Below are positions 33,079 to 43,809 of a stretch of 64,000 nucleotides of DNA, in pieces (within the stretch, counting starts at the first letter, position 1; every line of letters starts with the position of its first letter). Origin of the DNA: Rutpela maculata (Eukaryota; Arthropoda; Insecta; Coleoptera; Cerambycidae); NCBI GenBank assembly GCA_936432065.2, contig OW386287.2:90315688-90379687 (forward strand). The letters run 5' to 3'. Below the pieces are notes generated by a model that did not search any database, was not told the DNA's origin, and worked only from the letters and a program-made list of their open reading frames with translations. Made by a program: the position numbers and the translations under genes.

Positions 33079-34494
33079 TAAAATGTTGCAAACATGCCTC
33101 TATGGTTCAAAATCAAAACTGGACTTTCCCATGCACATAATAAAATTTATTTACTCTTTCCTGACAGATAGATCGCTGCAGGTCAGGGTGAATAATAAAC
33201 TATCAACTCGGCGGGACATTCGCGCGGGCGTCCCCCAAGGGTCGTGCCTGTCACCGAAACTGTACAATTTGTACGTCTCCGACTTCCCGGAGTTTCCGAA
33301 TACGAACCTTGCCAAATACGCCGATGACACAGCCATGTATGCGCATTCGCACAACGCACAAGCAGCTAACCGAATTCTAACACCAATTTCGATCGGGGGT
33401 CAACAAATTCCGATCAAACGGTGTGTGAAGTATTAGGGGGTTAACTTGGATCTAAGCTAAGTTACGCAATTTTAGCCTGGGGCCATGCACCTTCGGCCTC
33501 AAGATTATTGATGGGCTAGGGATATAGGGAAGACTGTAAAAAGAGTTTCATTGAGTTAAAGATTCTGTCCTTTCCATGTTTATTTATACTTGAATGCCTT
33601 ATGTACGTAAAAAATAACAGCGAGCGGTGTCTAATGCATAACGATGTACATAATTATGAAACTAGAAATAATTCCAGTATTTACTTAGATTATCATAGAG
33701 TATATAAATCACGTACAAGCATTTCCTATTTTGGACCTAAATTTTTCAATCTCCTCCCAAGTAATATCAAAAACCTGCAATCAAGATTATTTAAAAATAA
33801 AATCAAGGAGTATTTGCTCAATAAATGTTTTTATTCACTAAATGAATTCTGTAATAACAATTTTTCAGATTTTGTAATAGGAACTTAAAAGATACAACTA
33901 TTTCCATTTTATATTTTACATTAATTGTTTATTGTTAGTTTGTTCACATCATCGTTATTGTAGTTTATTACTTTTATTACTTTACTTACTAATTTGACAT
34001 GTGTAAACAGTTTATTGTATTAACACGAATAAAGAATTGAATTGAATTGAATTGGACAAACTACTTACGTTTAACACCCACATTAACGAGACTATACGTA
34101 AGGTCTACTTCATTTCCAGGAGTCTGTACCCGCTCCTGGCCAGGGGTAGCGGACTTAACCGACAAAATAAAAAACTGTTGTACACAATGGAGATCAGGCC
34201 GGCAATCACATACGCGGCGCCGGTGTGGTGCAGCATACCGGCCACGACAAAGAGAAAACTTAAAGTGTTAGAACACAAATTTATCTCTGGTTCAGAGATT
34301 TATACACACGATGTCACGACATAACCCCACTAGCGGACTACGTCCAAGAAATCTCCCAGAAATTCTATCAATTCAAACTGGGCGATAGTCCGCTTACCCG
34401 CAACATAACCCGAATTAGACAGCATGCCATACTTTTCGATATAAGACACCCCCTACCATACCAGATGTTGCCTATTTTCCGGCAACTCCCTTAG
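33079..34494 (+). pseudogene. Jockey-type LINE reverse transcriptase remnant
   Basis: From about 33120 the + strand encodes FPMHIIKFIYSFLTDRSLQV, then RAGVPQGSCLSPKLYNLYV and KYADDTAMYA, the core motifs of a Jockey-clade reverse transcriptase. After an insertion (33451-34051) it resumes with LTFNTHINETIRKVYFISRS and ITYAAPVWCS; then, after a frameshift near 34318, DITPLADYVQE and a stop at 34492. An in-frame stop (33434) and the frameshift show decay. The 5' side begins with a 40-bp inverted match to 32973-33012. Confidence 0.85.
33451..34051 (+). mobile_element. 5'-truncated LINE inserted in the Jockey remnant
   Basis: The interrupted Jockey frame reads GVNLD on both sides of the insertion; TTGGA occurs at 33446-33450 and 34052-34056 as a short target duplication. 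The insert encodes the end of a reverse transcriptase protein (ILAWGHAPSASRLL, then NYETRNNSSIYLDYHRVYKS and FGPKFFNLLPSNIKNL) and finishes in repeated GAATT, a LINE-type tail. Confidence 0.8.
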
Positions 34495-34999
34495 CCCTTT
34501 CCACTACTACAACTTATCACTATCCTAAACTTTGTCCTTTCTCTACTTATATCTTTAATATTTTTCTATTCCCTCTCTGTTTGTTTATTTTGTTCTCGTT
34601 CATCCTTTTCTGTTCTTTTGCCCATTTTTATCTCCAAATTCCATTTAGGACGATAAATTTATAAAAATCCTAACTCTTTTAATCCTTAACTTTCATTTCA
34701 CCACATTTTCCTGGCAGGAAGACCACCAGGGTGGAATTGCTTCGAACAGGTTTTTTCGTTGAGTTTTGTTTTCCCGTGCCAGCAACCAAAATTTCAAAGT
34801 GTTCGCGCTCGTGTTGTGCGCGAAATCTATAATTTTGTTGTGCTGTTTTAGTTATTTTTAGATATTTTCATATTCATGTTTTTTTAAAAGTTATTGTTAG
34901 TTTTAAGTTTATACCTTTTAAACAGGAGCTCTAACCCCCTCACTAACTATTGTTTAGTCAAACGATTTTACAAGTCTGGTATTGTTGAGGAGTAACATA

Positions 35000-36166
35000 A
35001 TGAATTGTGCAAATTATAAACAATGCAAAGCTACAAATTTAGCAAAACAAATTTTTATTTGCGATAAGTGCTCAAATGGGCATTGTAAATTGTGCTCCAA
35101 AATTACACCTACTGAAGTTAAATGTCTGGAACTTAAAAAAGAAAGAAGATTGCGCTATTACTGCCCTGACTGCTATGACAGTATCACCGATGTTGATAAT
35201 GTGCTTGAACTCAATAAACAATTGATGGAAGTTAACTCTAAATTAAATGAAATGATGGAAAATATTCCATCACCAGATATCTCCAAAGTGCTTGAAGTTT
35301 TTGAAGCTACGCTGAAGGAAACACAAGCATCTTTTATGCAGGTAATCAATGAAATAAAAAGAAATATGTCAGTACATCAAGACAAATACCAGGAGGAAAG
35401 TACGTTATTAAGAAATGAAATAAAAGCTATTCGTGAAAGTAATATTGACATGGTTAGACTTTTAACACAAACTGAAAGTCTGAAAAGTTCACTGCCAGCT
35501 GGCCCAGTCGAGTCATTGAACATCAACGCCTTCCCCTACAAGGCTGCACTTACCAGGTCTGCGTCCTCAAGGAAAGTAAAAATAAATACGAAAGCAGTAA
35601 CACCTTCTTCATCAGCTGCTGGAGAGAATGTTGCTTTAACAACCATGAATAACACCAAAATGGTAGGAAACACAGAATCAGCAAGCACTGCTGGTTCAGC
35701 TCCTCCAGTGTTTTCAAAGGAAAATACTAATACAGAGCCCTCTAGAAATGAAGGTTTTCGTGAAATAAGAAGAAGACGACGAAGACAACCCAATGTAGGA
35801 AGTGGTGATGGAGATGATAACCTTCATGGTCGCAATGATAAACCTAACAAAAAAATATGGTTATTTGTATCCAAGGTGCCAGATTCCATATCTGAGGAAA
35901 ATATAAAGCAATATATCGAAAAGCGGTCTAATACCAATGATGTTTATATAAAAAAATTACCTACAATTAATGCTGGAAAAGATAATCAGTCTTTTATGGT
36001 GGGGGTTGACCCGCAACTGCAAGCTGCAATTTATGAACCAAGCTTTTGGCCTAAAAAGGTGATATTTGACAGGTTTGACTTCAAGATGGGAAGGCGATTT
36101 TTAGATAACTCCCGTTCAACACATACCAGTAGCGATTCTCAACAGGATTCTTTTTTAGTACATTAG
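35000..36166 (+). CDS. LINE ORF1 protein with PHD-like zinc finger
   Basis: 388 residues from the ATG at 35000 (the frame is open 18 nt further up from a TTG). The first 60 residues carry paired Cys/His (NCANYKQC, CDKCSNGHCKLC, YYCPDC), a PHD/RING-like zinc fold. A helical, probably coiled-coil segment follows (about 70-165), then a low-complexity S/T-rich region with a basic patch (EIRRRRRRQP) and a C-terminal globular part beginning KKIWLFVSKVPDSISEENIK that resembles the C-terminal domain found in CR1-type and related ORF1 proteins. The role is RNA/nucleic-acid binding in the retrotransposition particle (family knowledge). Confidence 0.85.
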   Translation: MNCANYKQCKATNLAKQIFICDKCSNGHCKLCSKITPTEVKCLELKKERRLRYYCPDCYDSITDVDNVLELNKQLMEVNSKLNEMMENIPSPDISKVLEVFEATLKETQASFMQVINEIKRNMSVHQDKYQEESTLLRNEIKAIRESNIDMVRLLTQTESLKSSLPAGPVESLNINAFPYKAALTRSASSRKVKINTKAVTPSSSAAGENVALTTMNNTKMVGNTESASTAGSAPPVFSKENTNTEPSRNEGFREIRRRRRRQPNVGSGDGDDNLHGRNDKPNKKIWLFVSKVPDSISEENIKQYIEKRSNTNDVYIKKLPTINAGKDNQSFMVGVDPQLQAAIYEPSFWPKKVIFDRFDFKMGRRFLDNSRSTHTSSDSQQDSFLVH

Positions 36167-36192
36167 TAGACACATCCAACCTCAGACTGGAA

Positions 36193-39072
36193 TTGAATTC
36201 GATTGAGGTACATCATCCAAACTTACAAAGTAAGAGTGATAAAAAATTGTGCATTGTTTATCAAAACGTCAGAGGTTTAAACACCAAGACTACAAGTTTT
36301 TATAATGCAATTTCTCTCACATCCGAAGAATACGACATCCTTGTAATAACAGAAAGTTGGCTAAAACCCAGTGTGTATAACAGTGAACTTTTTCCCAGTG
36401 AATTCATGGTTTTTCGGAGGGATAGAGATTTTGAATCAGCAGGAAAATGTAATGGAGGAGGAGTTCTGTTAGCCATAAAGAATTGTTATCAATGTCATGA
36501 AGTTACTTTAAATCTTAACGATTCCGATATAGATATCCTTTGTGTAAAGATTACTATAAGCGAAAGTATTTCACTATACATATTTGTAGTGTATGTTGCC
36601 CCAAATTGCTCTTTGTTATCACTCGAAAACTTGTTTAACTTCTTAGAAAACTTACCACATCTGTACAACAGTAATTATCTCATAATAGGTGATTTCAATA
36701 TTTCTAAATTAAATGAATATTACACTAACAACAATATTAATGAACCTCATGTTAATGAACTGTTAAATTTTCTGAATTTCTTTGACTGTGTGCAGTATAA
36801 TCGTATTTTAAATCATATGAACCGCCTATTAGATCTTGTAATAGCAAACGTCAATTGTGAAGTGAGTCGGGCGTTAGTTGGACTGGTTGAGGAAGATAAG
36901 CATCATCCTACTTTACAAATTCACCTGTCAGTAAATGTTGATAAATTCAAAGACCTAAATGCAAATAAGGTAAGCAATTATAATTTTAGAAAAGGAAACT
37001 ATGCACTTATGTATGACTTGTTTATGAATACAGATTGGACTGAGCTCGAGCAGTTTGCTGATATTAACCATGCTGTTGACTTTTTCTACTCAAAAATATA
37101 CAGTATTTTTGACACTTGTTTGCCTAAAACCAAGCCAAGTAAAAAATACCCTGTATGGTTTGACAGACAAATTATTAGAACTTTAAAGAAAAAAGAAAAC
37201 CTTCGGAAAAAATATAAAAAAACTGGACTAACACATTTAAAAAACGAGTATGTTAATTTAAGAAATACACTGAAAAGAGACATAGATTTGGCTTATCAAA
37301 CATACATAAACAAAATACAACAAGACATAGGCGAAGACTCTAGATTATTCTGGCAGTTCATTAACAATAAAAAAGAATCCATAGCTATTCCAAACGTGAT
37401 GAATTTGAAAGGCAATGAATATAGAACAGGGCCTGCTATAGTTGATGCTTTTGCTAGTCATTTTAGTAGTGTTTACACTGTAGACGATAATACTGATATC
37501 TCACACATAAAGCAAGCACCCCATGCTAATGAAGTAATATTAAATACAATTACAAATGACGACATATATGAAGCAGCAAAATATTTGAAAGTAAACAAAG
37601 CTGTAGGCCCAGATAAAATTCCATCATATATAATCAAAGGTTGTGTTGATTTTTTTGTGCAGCCATTAAATATATTGTTTAACTTAAGTCTAAGAACTAA
37701 AACATTTCCTAATGTCTGGAAAGAGGTCAAAATATGTCCTATATTTAAAAAAGGAGACAAGAATAACATAGAAAACTACAGGCCTATCGCAGTACTACCA
37801 GCACCCGCAAAACTTTTTGAATCTATAATTTTTAAATATATATATAATGCAGTCCAAAATCAAATATCAGTATATCAACATGGCTTTATGCGATATAGAT
37901 CCACTGCCAGTAACCTAAGTAATGTTACACAATTTATATCGGACACATTAGAGGATAGAGGTCAGGTTGATGTAGTATATACTGACTTTCAAAAAGCATT
38001 TGATACTGTCTCTCATAAAATGCTAATTAGTAAGCTATGTAATGAATTTGGTTTCCATGAAGACCTAATTAAATTTGTGTCAAGTTATTTACAGAGTCGC
38101 AAGCAACGAGTATATATGAAGGGATATGTTTCAGAACCATTTATAGCTACATCTGGTGTTCCTCAAGGATCTAATCTTGGGCCACTGCTGTTCCTAACAT
38201 TTATTAATAGCATAACAAACTCGATTGAATCATCAAAAATATTATTATTCGCAGATGACCTAAAAATATTTCTTAGAATCGATGAAAGAGCAGATTGTCT
38301 GAAACTACAAAATGACCTAAACAATATATGTACTTGGTCGACTGAAAATAAGCTCTTATTTAATATTGGTAAATGTAGTATTATGACATTTACAAGAAAA
38401 CTTAACATTATTGATTACTCCTATAAAATTCAGGAAGCAGCACTGGCCAGGGTGAGTGAAATGAGAGACTTAGGTGTAACATATGATAGTCAAATTACTT
38501 TTAATAGACACATTATGATTATGACAAATAAGGCTAGTAAAATGTATGGATTTCTTGTACGTAACTCGCGACAGTTCAGCAATCTTAAATGCATTAAGCA
38601 ATTATACATAAGCTTTGTACGAAGTATTTTAGAGTATTGTTGCATAATATGGAGTCCATATTATAGATATCAAATAAATAACATAGAAAAAATTCAAAAC
38701 AAATTTTTAAGATATCTTAACTACAAAGAAAATGGAGAATATGATAATACCGTACCAAAAGAAGACCTTTTACTACAATACGATCTCAGTACACTAGAGA
38801 AACGCAGGAGAATAAGTTCTGTATTGTATTTACATAAAATTTTAAATAACGGCATAAATGATTCTTCCTATCTCTCACTAGTTCATCTGAATGTGCCGAC
38901 TCATTCCACTAGAAATTCTAGAACATTTTACCTAGAAACACCTCACACGAACAGTCAAATTAATTCACCTTTATATCGGATGTGTTCACTATATAATAGC
39001 ATACAAGATACTGTTGATATTTTTCATTGCACTCGAAGTAGGTTAAAAAATATATTAGAAGATGTGATGTAA
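36193..39072 (+). CDS. LINE ORF2: endonuclease and reverse transcriptase
   Basis: Up to 959 residues. An apurinic-type endonuclease occupies the first ~240 residues: YQNVRGL, ITESWL (E54), GDFNISKL (D167, N169) and a KHHPTL block (H237-H238). The reverse transcriptase follows: KAVGPDKIPSYIIKGC, FKKGDKNN..NYRPIAVLP, YTDFQKAFDTVSH (D598), SGVPQGSNLGPLLF (about 654-667) and LLFADDLKIF (FADD near 686-689). The C-terminal thumb is complete. No ATG exists near the start: the frame is open from 36133, overlapping the end of ORF1 by about 33 nt, so translation probably depends on termination-reinitiation, or the start codon has been lost. No RNase H domain. No internal stop. Confidence 0.93.
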   Translation: MNSIEVHHPNLQSKSDKKLCIVYQNVRGLNTKTTSFYNAISLTSEEYDILVITESWLKPSVYNSELFPSEFMVFRRDRDFESAGKCNGGGVLLAIKNCYQCHEVTLNLNDSDIDILCVKITISESISLYIFVVYVAPNCSLLSLENLFNFLENLPHLYNSNYLIIGDFNISKLNEYYTNNNINEPHVNELLNFLNFFDCVQYNRILNHMNRLLDLVIANVNCEVSRALVGLVEEDKHHPTLQIHLSVNVDKFKDLNANKVSNYNFRKGNYALMYDLFMNTDWTELEQFADINHAVDFFYSKIYSIFDTCLPKTKPSKKYPVWFDRQIIRTLKKKENLRKKYKKTGLTHLKNEYVNLRNTLKRDIDLAYQTYINKIQQDIGEDSRLFWQFINNKKESIAIPNVMNLKGNEYRTGPAIVDAFASHFSSVYTVDDNTDISHIKQAPHANEVILNTITNDDIYEAAKYLKVNKAVGPDKIPSYIIKGCVDFFVQPLNILFNLSLRTKTFPNVWKEVKICPIFKKGDKNNIENYRPIAVLPAPAKLFESIIFKYIYNAVQNQISVYQHGFMRYRSTASNLSNVTQFISDTLEDRGQVDVVYTDFQKAFDTVSHKMLISKLCNEFGFHEDLIKFVSSYLQSRKQRVYMKGYVSEPFIATSGVPQGSNLGPLLFLTFINSITNSIESSKILLFADDLKIFLRIDERADCLKLQNDLNNICTWSTENKLLFNIGKCSIMTFTRKLNIIDYSYKIQEAALARVSEMRDLGVTYDSQITFNRHIMIMTNKASKMYGFLVRNSRQFSNLKCIKQLYISFVRSILEYCCIIWSPYYRYQINNIEKIQNKFLRYLNYKENGEYDNTVPKEDLLLQYDLSTLEKRRRISSVLYLHKILNNGINDSSYLSLVHLNVPTHSTRNSRTFYLETPHTNSQINSPLYRMCSLYNSIQDTVDIFHCTRSRLKNILEDVM

Positions 39073-39264
39073 CGCCTGTGATATGTAGGCAACTATGTGT
39101 ATTTTTATGTTAATAATATATGTATGTATAATTTGTGTAACTTGTGATATTAACGTTCTACATTTTTACTTAAATTTGTTATATTTATATTTTTTATTGT
39201 ACGTTTCACAATACTCTGTAATGGGGCTGTGCCTGTTGAGTATTTATTACCAAATAAATAAATA

Positions 39265-39460
39265 AACCAGACCTGCGCCGTCCAGCCTTACACTCACCAC
39301 GGCGCTGCGCACCGTGTATGTCTGGCTGGCTCCGGGACAGTTTTCGGGGAGACACATTTATAATTTAATTTAAATAAAGTATTGTTTGATTTGATTTTTG
39401 CTTTGTGTTTGCAATCCAAAGGTCCCGTGTTCGAATCCCGCACAGGTTGGATGTTTTTTT
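39265..39460 (+). repeat. GC-rich LINE debris and a tRNA-like T-arm
   Basis: A locally GC-rich stretch (39270-39350, GACCTGCGCCGTCCAGCC) that ends in an AATAAAG-containing tail, followed by GGTCCCGTGTTCGAATCCCG near 39420, a tRNA B-box-like word, and then a T-rich run. Probably remains of a non-LTR element and of a tRNA-derived repeat. Confidence 0.45.
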
Positions 39461-39984
39461 CATTTTTTTTTTTTTCATATAATTTTTTTCTCAATAAAGA
39501 TGGTATCACAAAATTTAGGATGTCCAAAAACTAACATTATTTACAAGACAACTGCGAAGAGTATCCTATTGAATGTGTAACAATTATATATAAAAAGCTC
39601 AGTAAATTGGCGATGAGTACGCTTTTAGCTTGTTTGCCTTTATCATGATTAGAGAATATTATTTAGGTATTATGTAAATCACAACTTATACACTTTTTTA
39701 TTTATTATGAAAATACCTACTTTCTGAATGTTGTTGCCCTAATCTGGGCACGCTAATATACTAGTTATTATTTTTTTTTTTTTTTTAGGTGCCACCCCCT
39801 GAAAAGGGATGGCGTAGCATCAACTCCCTATAAATTAACAGGCTCCTGCATAATATAGAAACTTTTCTATGATGCATTTATTATTAAGTTGCCAAAAATG
39901 TACAAAATCTAATTCATATGACATTATTCCGAAGTTAAAACCTCTATACTATTAGTTTTTATTTTTTTTAACTATGTACCAACA

Positions 39985-40260
39985 AGTTCAATTTATAATT
40001 TTTATGTATAACAGCCGATTAATAGATTATTGCACATGATTTTTTTGGTTGGTGTATCTCCAGGCGTTGCTATAAAAAAACCACCCTCCCAAAAAATTAT
40101 TGCTTATTTTGTACCCTTGAAAATTGAGCAACAATTACGAAAAAATATACATAAAATAAACTGATAAATATCTAATATTTCGATTTTGTTTCATTTAAAT
40201 ATCATTCATAGTTCCAGGGAAAAACGATTTTGATGTTGTTAACCCCATATTTCCCCTACA
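39985..40260 (+). repeat. Dispersed repeat near 3' end of intron 8
   Basis: Inverted counterpart of 28450-28720, sharing ATAGTTCCAGGGAAAAACGA and TTTTTTGGTTGGTGTATCTC among others. It ends about 240 bp before exon 9. Confidence 0.7.
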
Positions 40261-40503
40261 CCATGAAGTTAGAGGTTTGAATGTTACTGAAAAAAGTTCA
40301 AAACAATTATACTAAAAATACAGAAAAAGCAACACACATTTAAATACTAAAAGTTTAACACCCTCTATTTTCATAATGGTGAGGTTTATAGAAGGTGTTG
40401 ATATGAAATTTTCCCCTTATTTTCGAATGAGGAATCTATCAAATCACTTGTTAGTACCGCATTTTCTGAAACACTTTATATATGAATGTTTATGTAGTTC
40501 CAG

Positions 40504-40809
40504 CCTCCATTTGATTCACTGAAACTTTTGGGTGTCCGAATTGATCCATACACAGGAGTAGTTGATATACGAGATGAACCTATCTTTAGGGGTGCTCAAT
40601 CTCAGCTTATTCCAATAGGCCCCAATGGTGTGCATAGCACAGCACCAGAATACGCAGAACTAAGCCAACCAGATGTGTTACCATACTTTGCAATGCCCGA
40701 AAACTACCATGGTAATCAACTTAAAAGTTATGGAGGTTATTTGAGATATACTGTTAGACATTCTAATCTTGGATATTCACCTACTCCCGGACCTTCCATC
40801 ATTATTTCT
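40504..40809 (+). CDS. trol: Perlecan exon 9 of window: laminin IV module A, first part
   Basis: A 306-nt exon, phase 0-0, acceptor AGTTCCAG and donor GTAAGT. It starts PPFDSLKLLGVRIDPYTGVV and contains the laminin B signature LPYFAMPENYHGNQLKSYGG followed by YLRYTV. Laminin IV modules are compact beta domains found in perlecan and in laminin alpha and gamma chains, inserted inside a laminin EGF repeat. The other half is in exon 10. Confidence 0.95.
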
Positions 40810-40876
40810 GTAAGTTCAAAATTACAATATTAGAATTAAAGAAAAACATATAATAATGCTTGTTTTGTAATCGTAG

Positions 40877-41203
40877 GGAAATGGATATATCCTGTTACAT
40901 CAATCAAGTGTCAACCCGCGTCCAAATATTAATGAAAACATTCAGGTTAGATTCTTCGAAGGTGAATGGATAAGGAAGTCTGATAGAGAACCAGAAAGTA
41001 TTGCGTCTCGTGAAGAAATAATGATGGTTTTAGAGGATATTGACAATATACTAATCAAATTGCAGTACAATGATGGAATTTTAAACACCACTCTCACCAA
41101 TATCGAAATGGATTCAGCTGCAGTCCCAAATAGTGGATTAGGAGCAGCTAGTTACGTGGAAGAATGTTCATGTCCTGTAGGTTATGCTGGAACTTCTTGT
41201 GAG
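40877..41203 (+). CDS. trol: Perlecan exon 10 of window: laminin IV module A, second part
   Basis: A 327-nt exon, phase 0-0, after a 67-bp intron. It completes the laminin IV fold: VRFFEGEW, then ASREEIMMVLEDIDNILIKL, which matches the family's S-R-E-x-hydrophobic-L-x-x-L-D pattern. It runs into a laminin EGF module with CSCPVGYAGTSCE. Donor GTAATT. Confidence 0.95.
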
Positions 41204-43388
41204 GTAATTAGATCCTATTTTAAGTAAGTAGATTATGGTGATTGTGCGGTTGGATTTAAACGAACGAGCATCGAGTCCATATTGCATAGACTTGCCAAAA
41301 TGAATGCTTCAAATTAGGCAAATCAGTGTGTGCGTCAAAATACACAGAGTGTCAAAGTGATTAAGGAATAGATGATTCCAATGAGAATTGATAGAATGAC
41401 AAAAAATGCAGCACTTATACTTAAAAGTGTACAAGAGATCAAATCGTTGACAAAAGGCGATAAATAATGATATCTGAAAATAGACAGATGTTAAAGGCAC
41501 TTGCGGTCTTAAAAACAAGCTGCCATTAATTAAGAATGATTCATAAAGGTTTTGTCGTAAATATTTATGAATTCGCGATTATTACAACAAAAACATTGCC
41601 AATTGTGGCCTTTTGGCCCTGTGTGTACCAAGTCTGCAACTGATAGAAGCAAAATTTTGCAAGAATTATTTGGTTGTTTTTAAAAAAATTATCCACAGGA
41701 ATGGTCGGTACATGCCATTACCGATATTCATTGGTGATTTCGAATCAAATGATCGAAGTATATCTTTTTCGTCAAGTTAGACCGAGGCACACGTTTTTCT
41801 ACCTTTAGTTAATTGTAACCTAGAAATTTAATAGGCAATCGAGCTCAGATTTTGCGAGTTAGTACTTCAATAGTGTACCTACAACCTACACGTATATAGA
41901 ACATAAAAACATTCTGAATTTTGGTTCTTTAAATATGATAATAGTAATAATGTGTTTATTATTTACAAAAAAAAGAAACATATATACAGTATCGGAAAAT
42001 TTTGGATTTGGGTGGCAGGCATAGTTTCAACGGCTTGACAGACCGCCTACAATAAAAGGGTGTACCAGTGCTCTAGTAGAGGGAGCAAATAATGACGCGC
42101 TATCAAGAAAACACGTACATCATTGCTATTAAAAATTTCAGTACCATTTATTCAAAAGAAGGAAGTAGTTGGCTCTGTTCAGTATAGGTAATATTATTAC
42201 GTGCTTTAATAACTAAAATTATTTAACTCATTATACTTTCAAAACGAGTCAAATAATTCTTTACATTTCCCGCAGTAGCTGCCCACGCACATGTGGTGGG
42301 GAAAGCAGGTGGCACGAGTAGGATGTATTATACGATGAAAAAGAATAACCTAGTTGCTTCGCTCTCTCTTCCTCTCATTGCCGACCCAAATAAAACATTT
42401 TCTGACACTGTATAACATTAAATAGTATACAATAAGGGGTAAATAAAAGGCAATATGTTAGGTAAAGTACCAATACCATAAAATGCATGTTAAAATGATT
42501 GAAAATTGCGAGCTAGTTTTCTCTTCAATTATGTAGATGAAAAATCTGATATTATACAAGGTGTCTTAGATCCACATATACTTTACTTTAACTAATTTTC
42601 GTTCACTTCTGAGTTAAAAAATATCTCTCCCATACATCCTTAATAAAGAAATGTAATAACTTTTATTCCAATTGCTAAATGAACAATTAAACAAAAATAG
42701 AAAATAAAATTTTAGTCTGAAATTTTCACAATATCGTTGAAATAATTTACTATAAAATCTACAAGAAAAAACAATTATTTGAAAAAATACATCATGGTAT
42801 GATCAAATCAGCATCAGGTTTTAATTACACCGTGAATATGTTCGAGCGAACGGTCGAGTGTTTTGTACTGCGGGAGTACGCCGTGCATGTCTTTACCATT
42901 TCAGCACGCTGCTGAGCAACTTCAACTAAATAATTTTCCAACAATTTATGTAATGAAAAAAATATACTAAGCTCAGTGAAGAGTTTTAAACATTAAAAAA
43001 TGTTCGACGGAAATTTCTAGACGTTATGGCATTTATTTTGGTTATAAATGGCTAAAAGGCTTTTTTTGCCTTTTAGCCAATGACATTGACCACTCAAATA
43101 ACATGTAATTAACTTCCAGACTCCTTTATCTGGCTAACGCTAACTAAGTATAGTCCTGGAAAGAACTGGAACCTTCGGTGTTACACTGCTTCTGAAATAT
43201 TTTCCACAAACATGAAAACACTTGCACACATCTGCAGATGATACCATGATGCTAACACATTACGTGAATAGTATTCGAATATAGTGTTTAAGTGTTTTGG
43301 TGTTTGTGGAAATCATTTCAGATACAATTCAAATAAAGGGAAAAATATTTTTAATATGAATGTTTGATATTTATATATTGTATTGTAG
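41204..43388 (+). other. Intron 10 (2.2 kb)
   Basis: Contains a Tc1-type MITE at 41987-42410 and a perfect 11-bp hairpin GGCTAAAAGGC/GCCTTTTAGCC near 43052-43080. The rest is AT-rich and without recognised features. Confidence 0.65.
41987..42410. repeat. TA-flanked MITE with CAGTATCGGAAAATTTT ends
   Basis: Left CAGTATCGGAAAATTTT and inverted right CAGTGTCAGAAAATGTTTT, both followed by ATTTGGGT; TA on both outer sides. Tc1/mariner-type MITE by ends and target. No ORF. Confidence 0.75.
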
Positions 43389-43534
43389 AGATGTGCTGAT
43401 GGTTATATACGTCAGAAATCAGGCCCATGGTTGGGACGGTGTTACAGGCAAGATATACCATGTCCTCAAGGTAGATATTATGATGGCAGGGAATGTCAGG
43501 TGTGCCCCTGCCCGCTGACCAACCCAAGCAATCA
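43389..43534 (+). CDS. trol: Perlecan exon 11 of window: laminin EGF modules
   Basis: A 146-nt exon, phase 0 to 2. It reads RCADGYIRQKSGPWLGRCYR then QDIPCPQGRYYDGRECQVCP and CPLTNPSNQ: end of one laminin EGF module and start of the next. Acceptor TATTGTAG, donor GTAAGT. The split codon (CA/A, Gln) is completed in exon 12. Confidence 0.92.
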
Positions 43535-43809
43535 GTAAGTACTATATCATGTAATTAAAATAATTATTGCAACTGAATATAAAATATTCGTAATTCCATA
43601 TAGTTTTACTTAATAATTCCAAAGTAATTCTTAGAAATCTTGGCAATGAAACATCTTGATCATCCAAAATGTGTTTAAAAAAGAGTTGAGAAAAACTCAC
43701 ATATATAATATATGCGAAATATTATTGCAGTTCAATGTTATTTATAATTACTCAAAATTATTTAAAATAATATTAACCCAAACAACACGCCCAGTTCTAG
43801 TTGGGCATT

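Larger units (their letters stand above)
34725..39264 (+). mobile_element. Nearly complete non-LTR retrotransposon with both ORFs open
   Basis: Two long consecutive ORFs (35000-36166 and 36193-39072), a roughly 190-nt 3' UTR and an AAATAAATAAATAAA tail ending at 39264. The 5' limit is a guess: about 34725-34760, where Jockey-type debris gives way to a GC-richer leader. The endonuclease plus reverse transcriptase layout with a PHD-like ORF1 fits the CR1/Jockey group. Same strand as the host gene. Target duplication not resolved. Confidence 0.85.
28175..40503 (+). other. Intron 8 (12.3 kb)
   Basis: The largest intron in view. It holds inverted dispersed repeats near both ends (28450-28720 and 39985-40260), a 2.7 kb inverted repeat (28908-31637), a transposon protein fragment (32042-32460), LINE tail debris (32600-32829), a Jockey remnant with an insertion (33079-34494) and a nearly complete LINE (about 34725-39264). 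The remaining short stretches have no gene. Confidence 0.75.
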
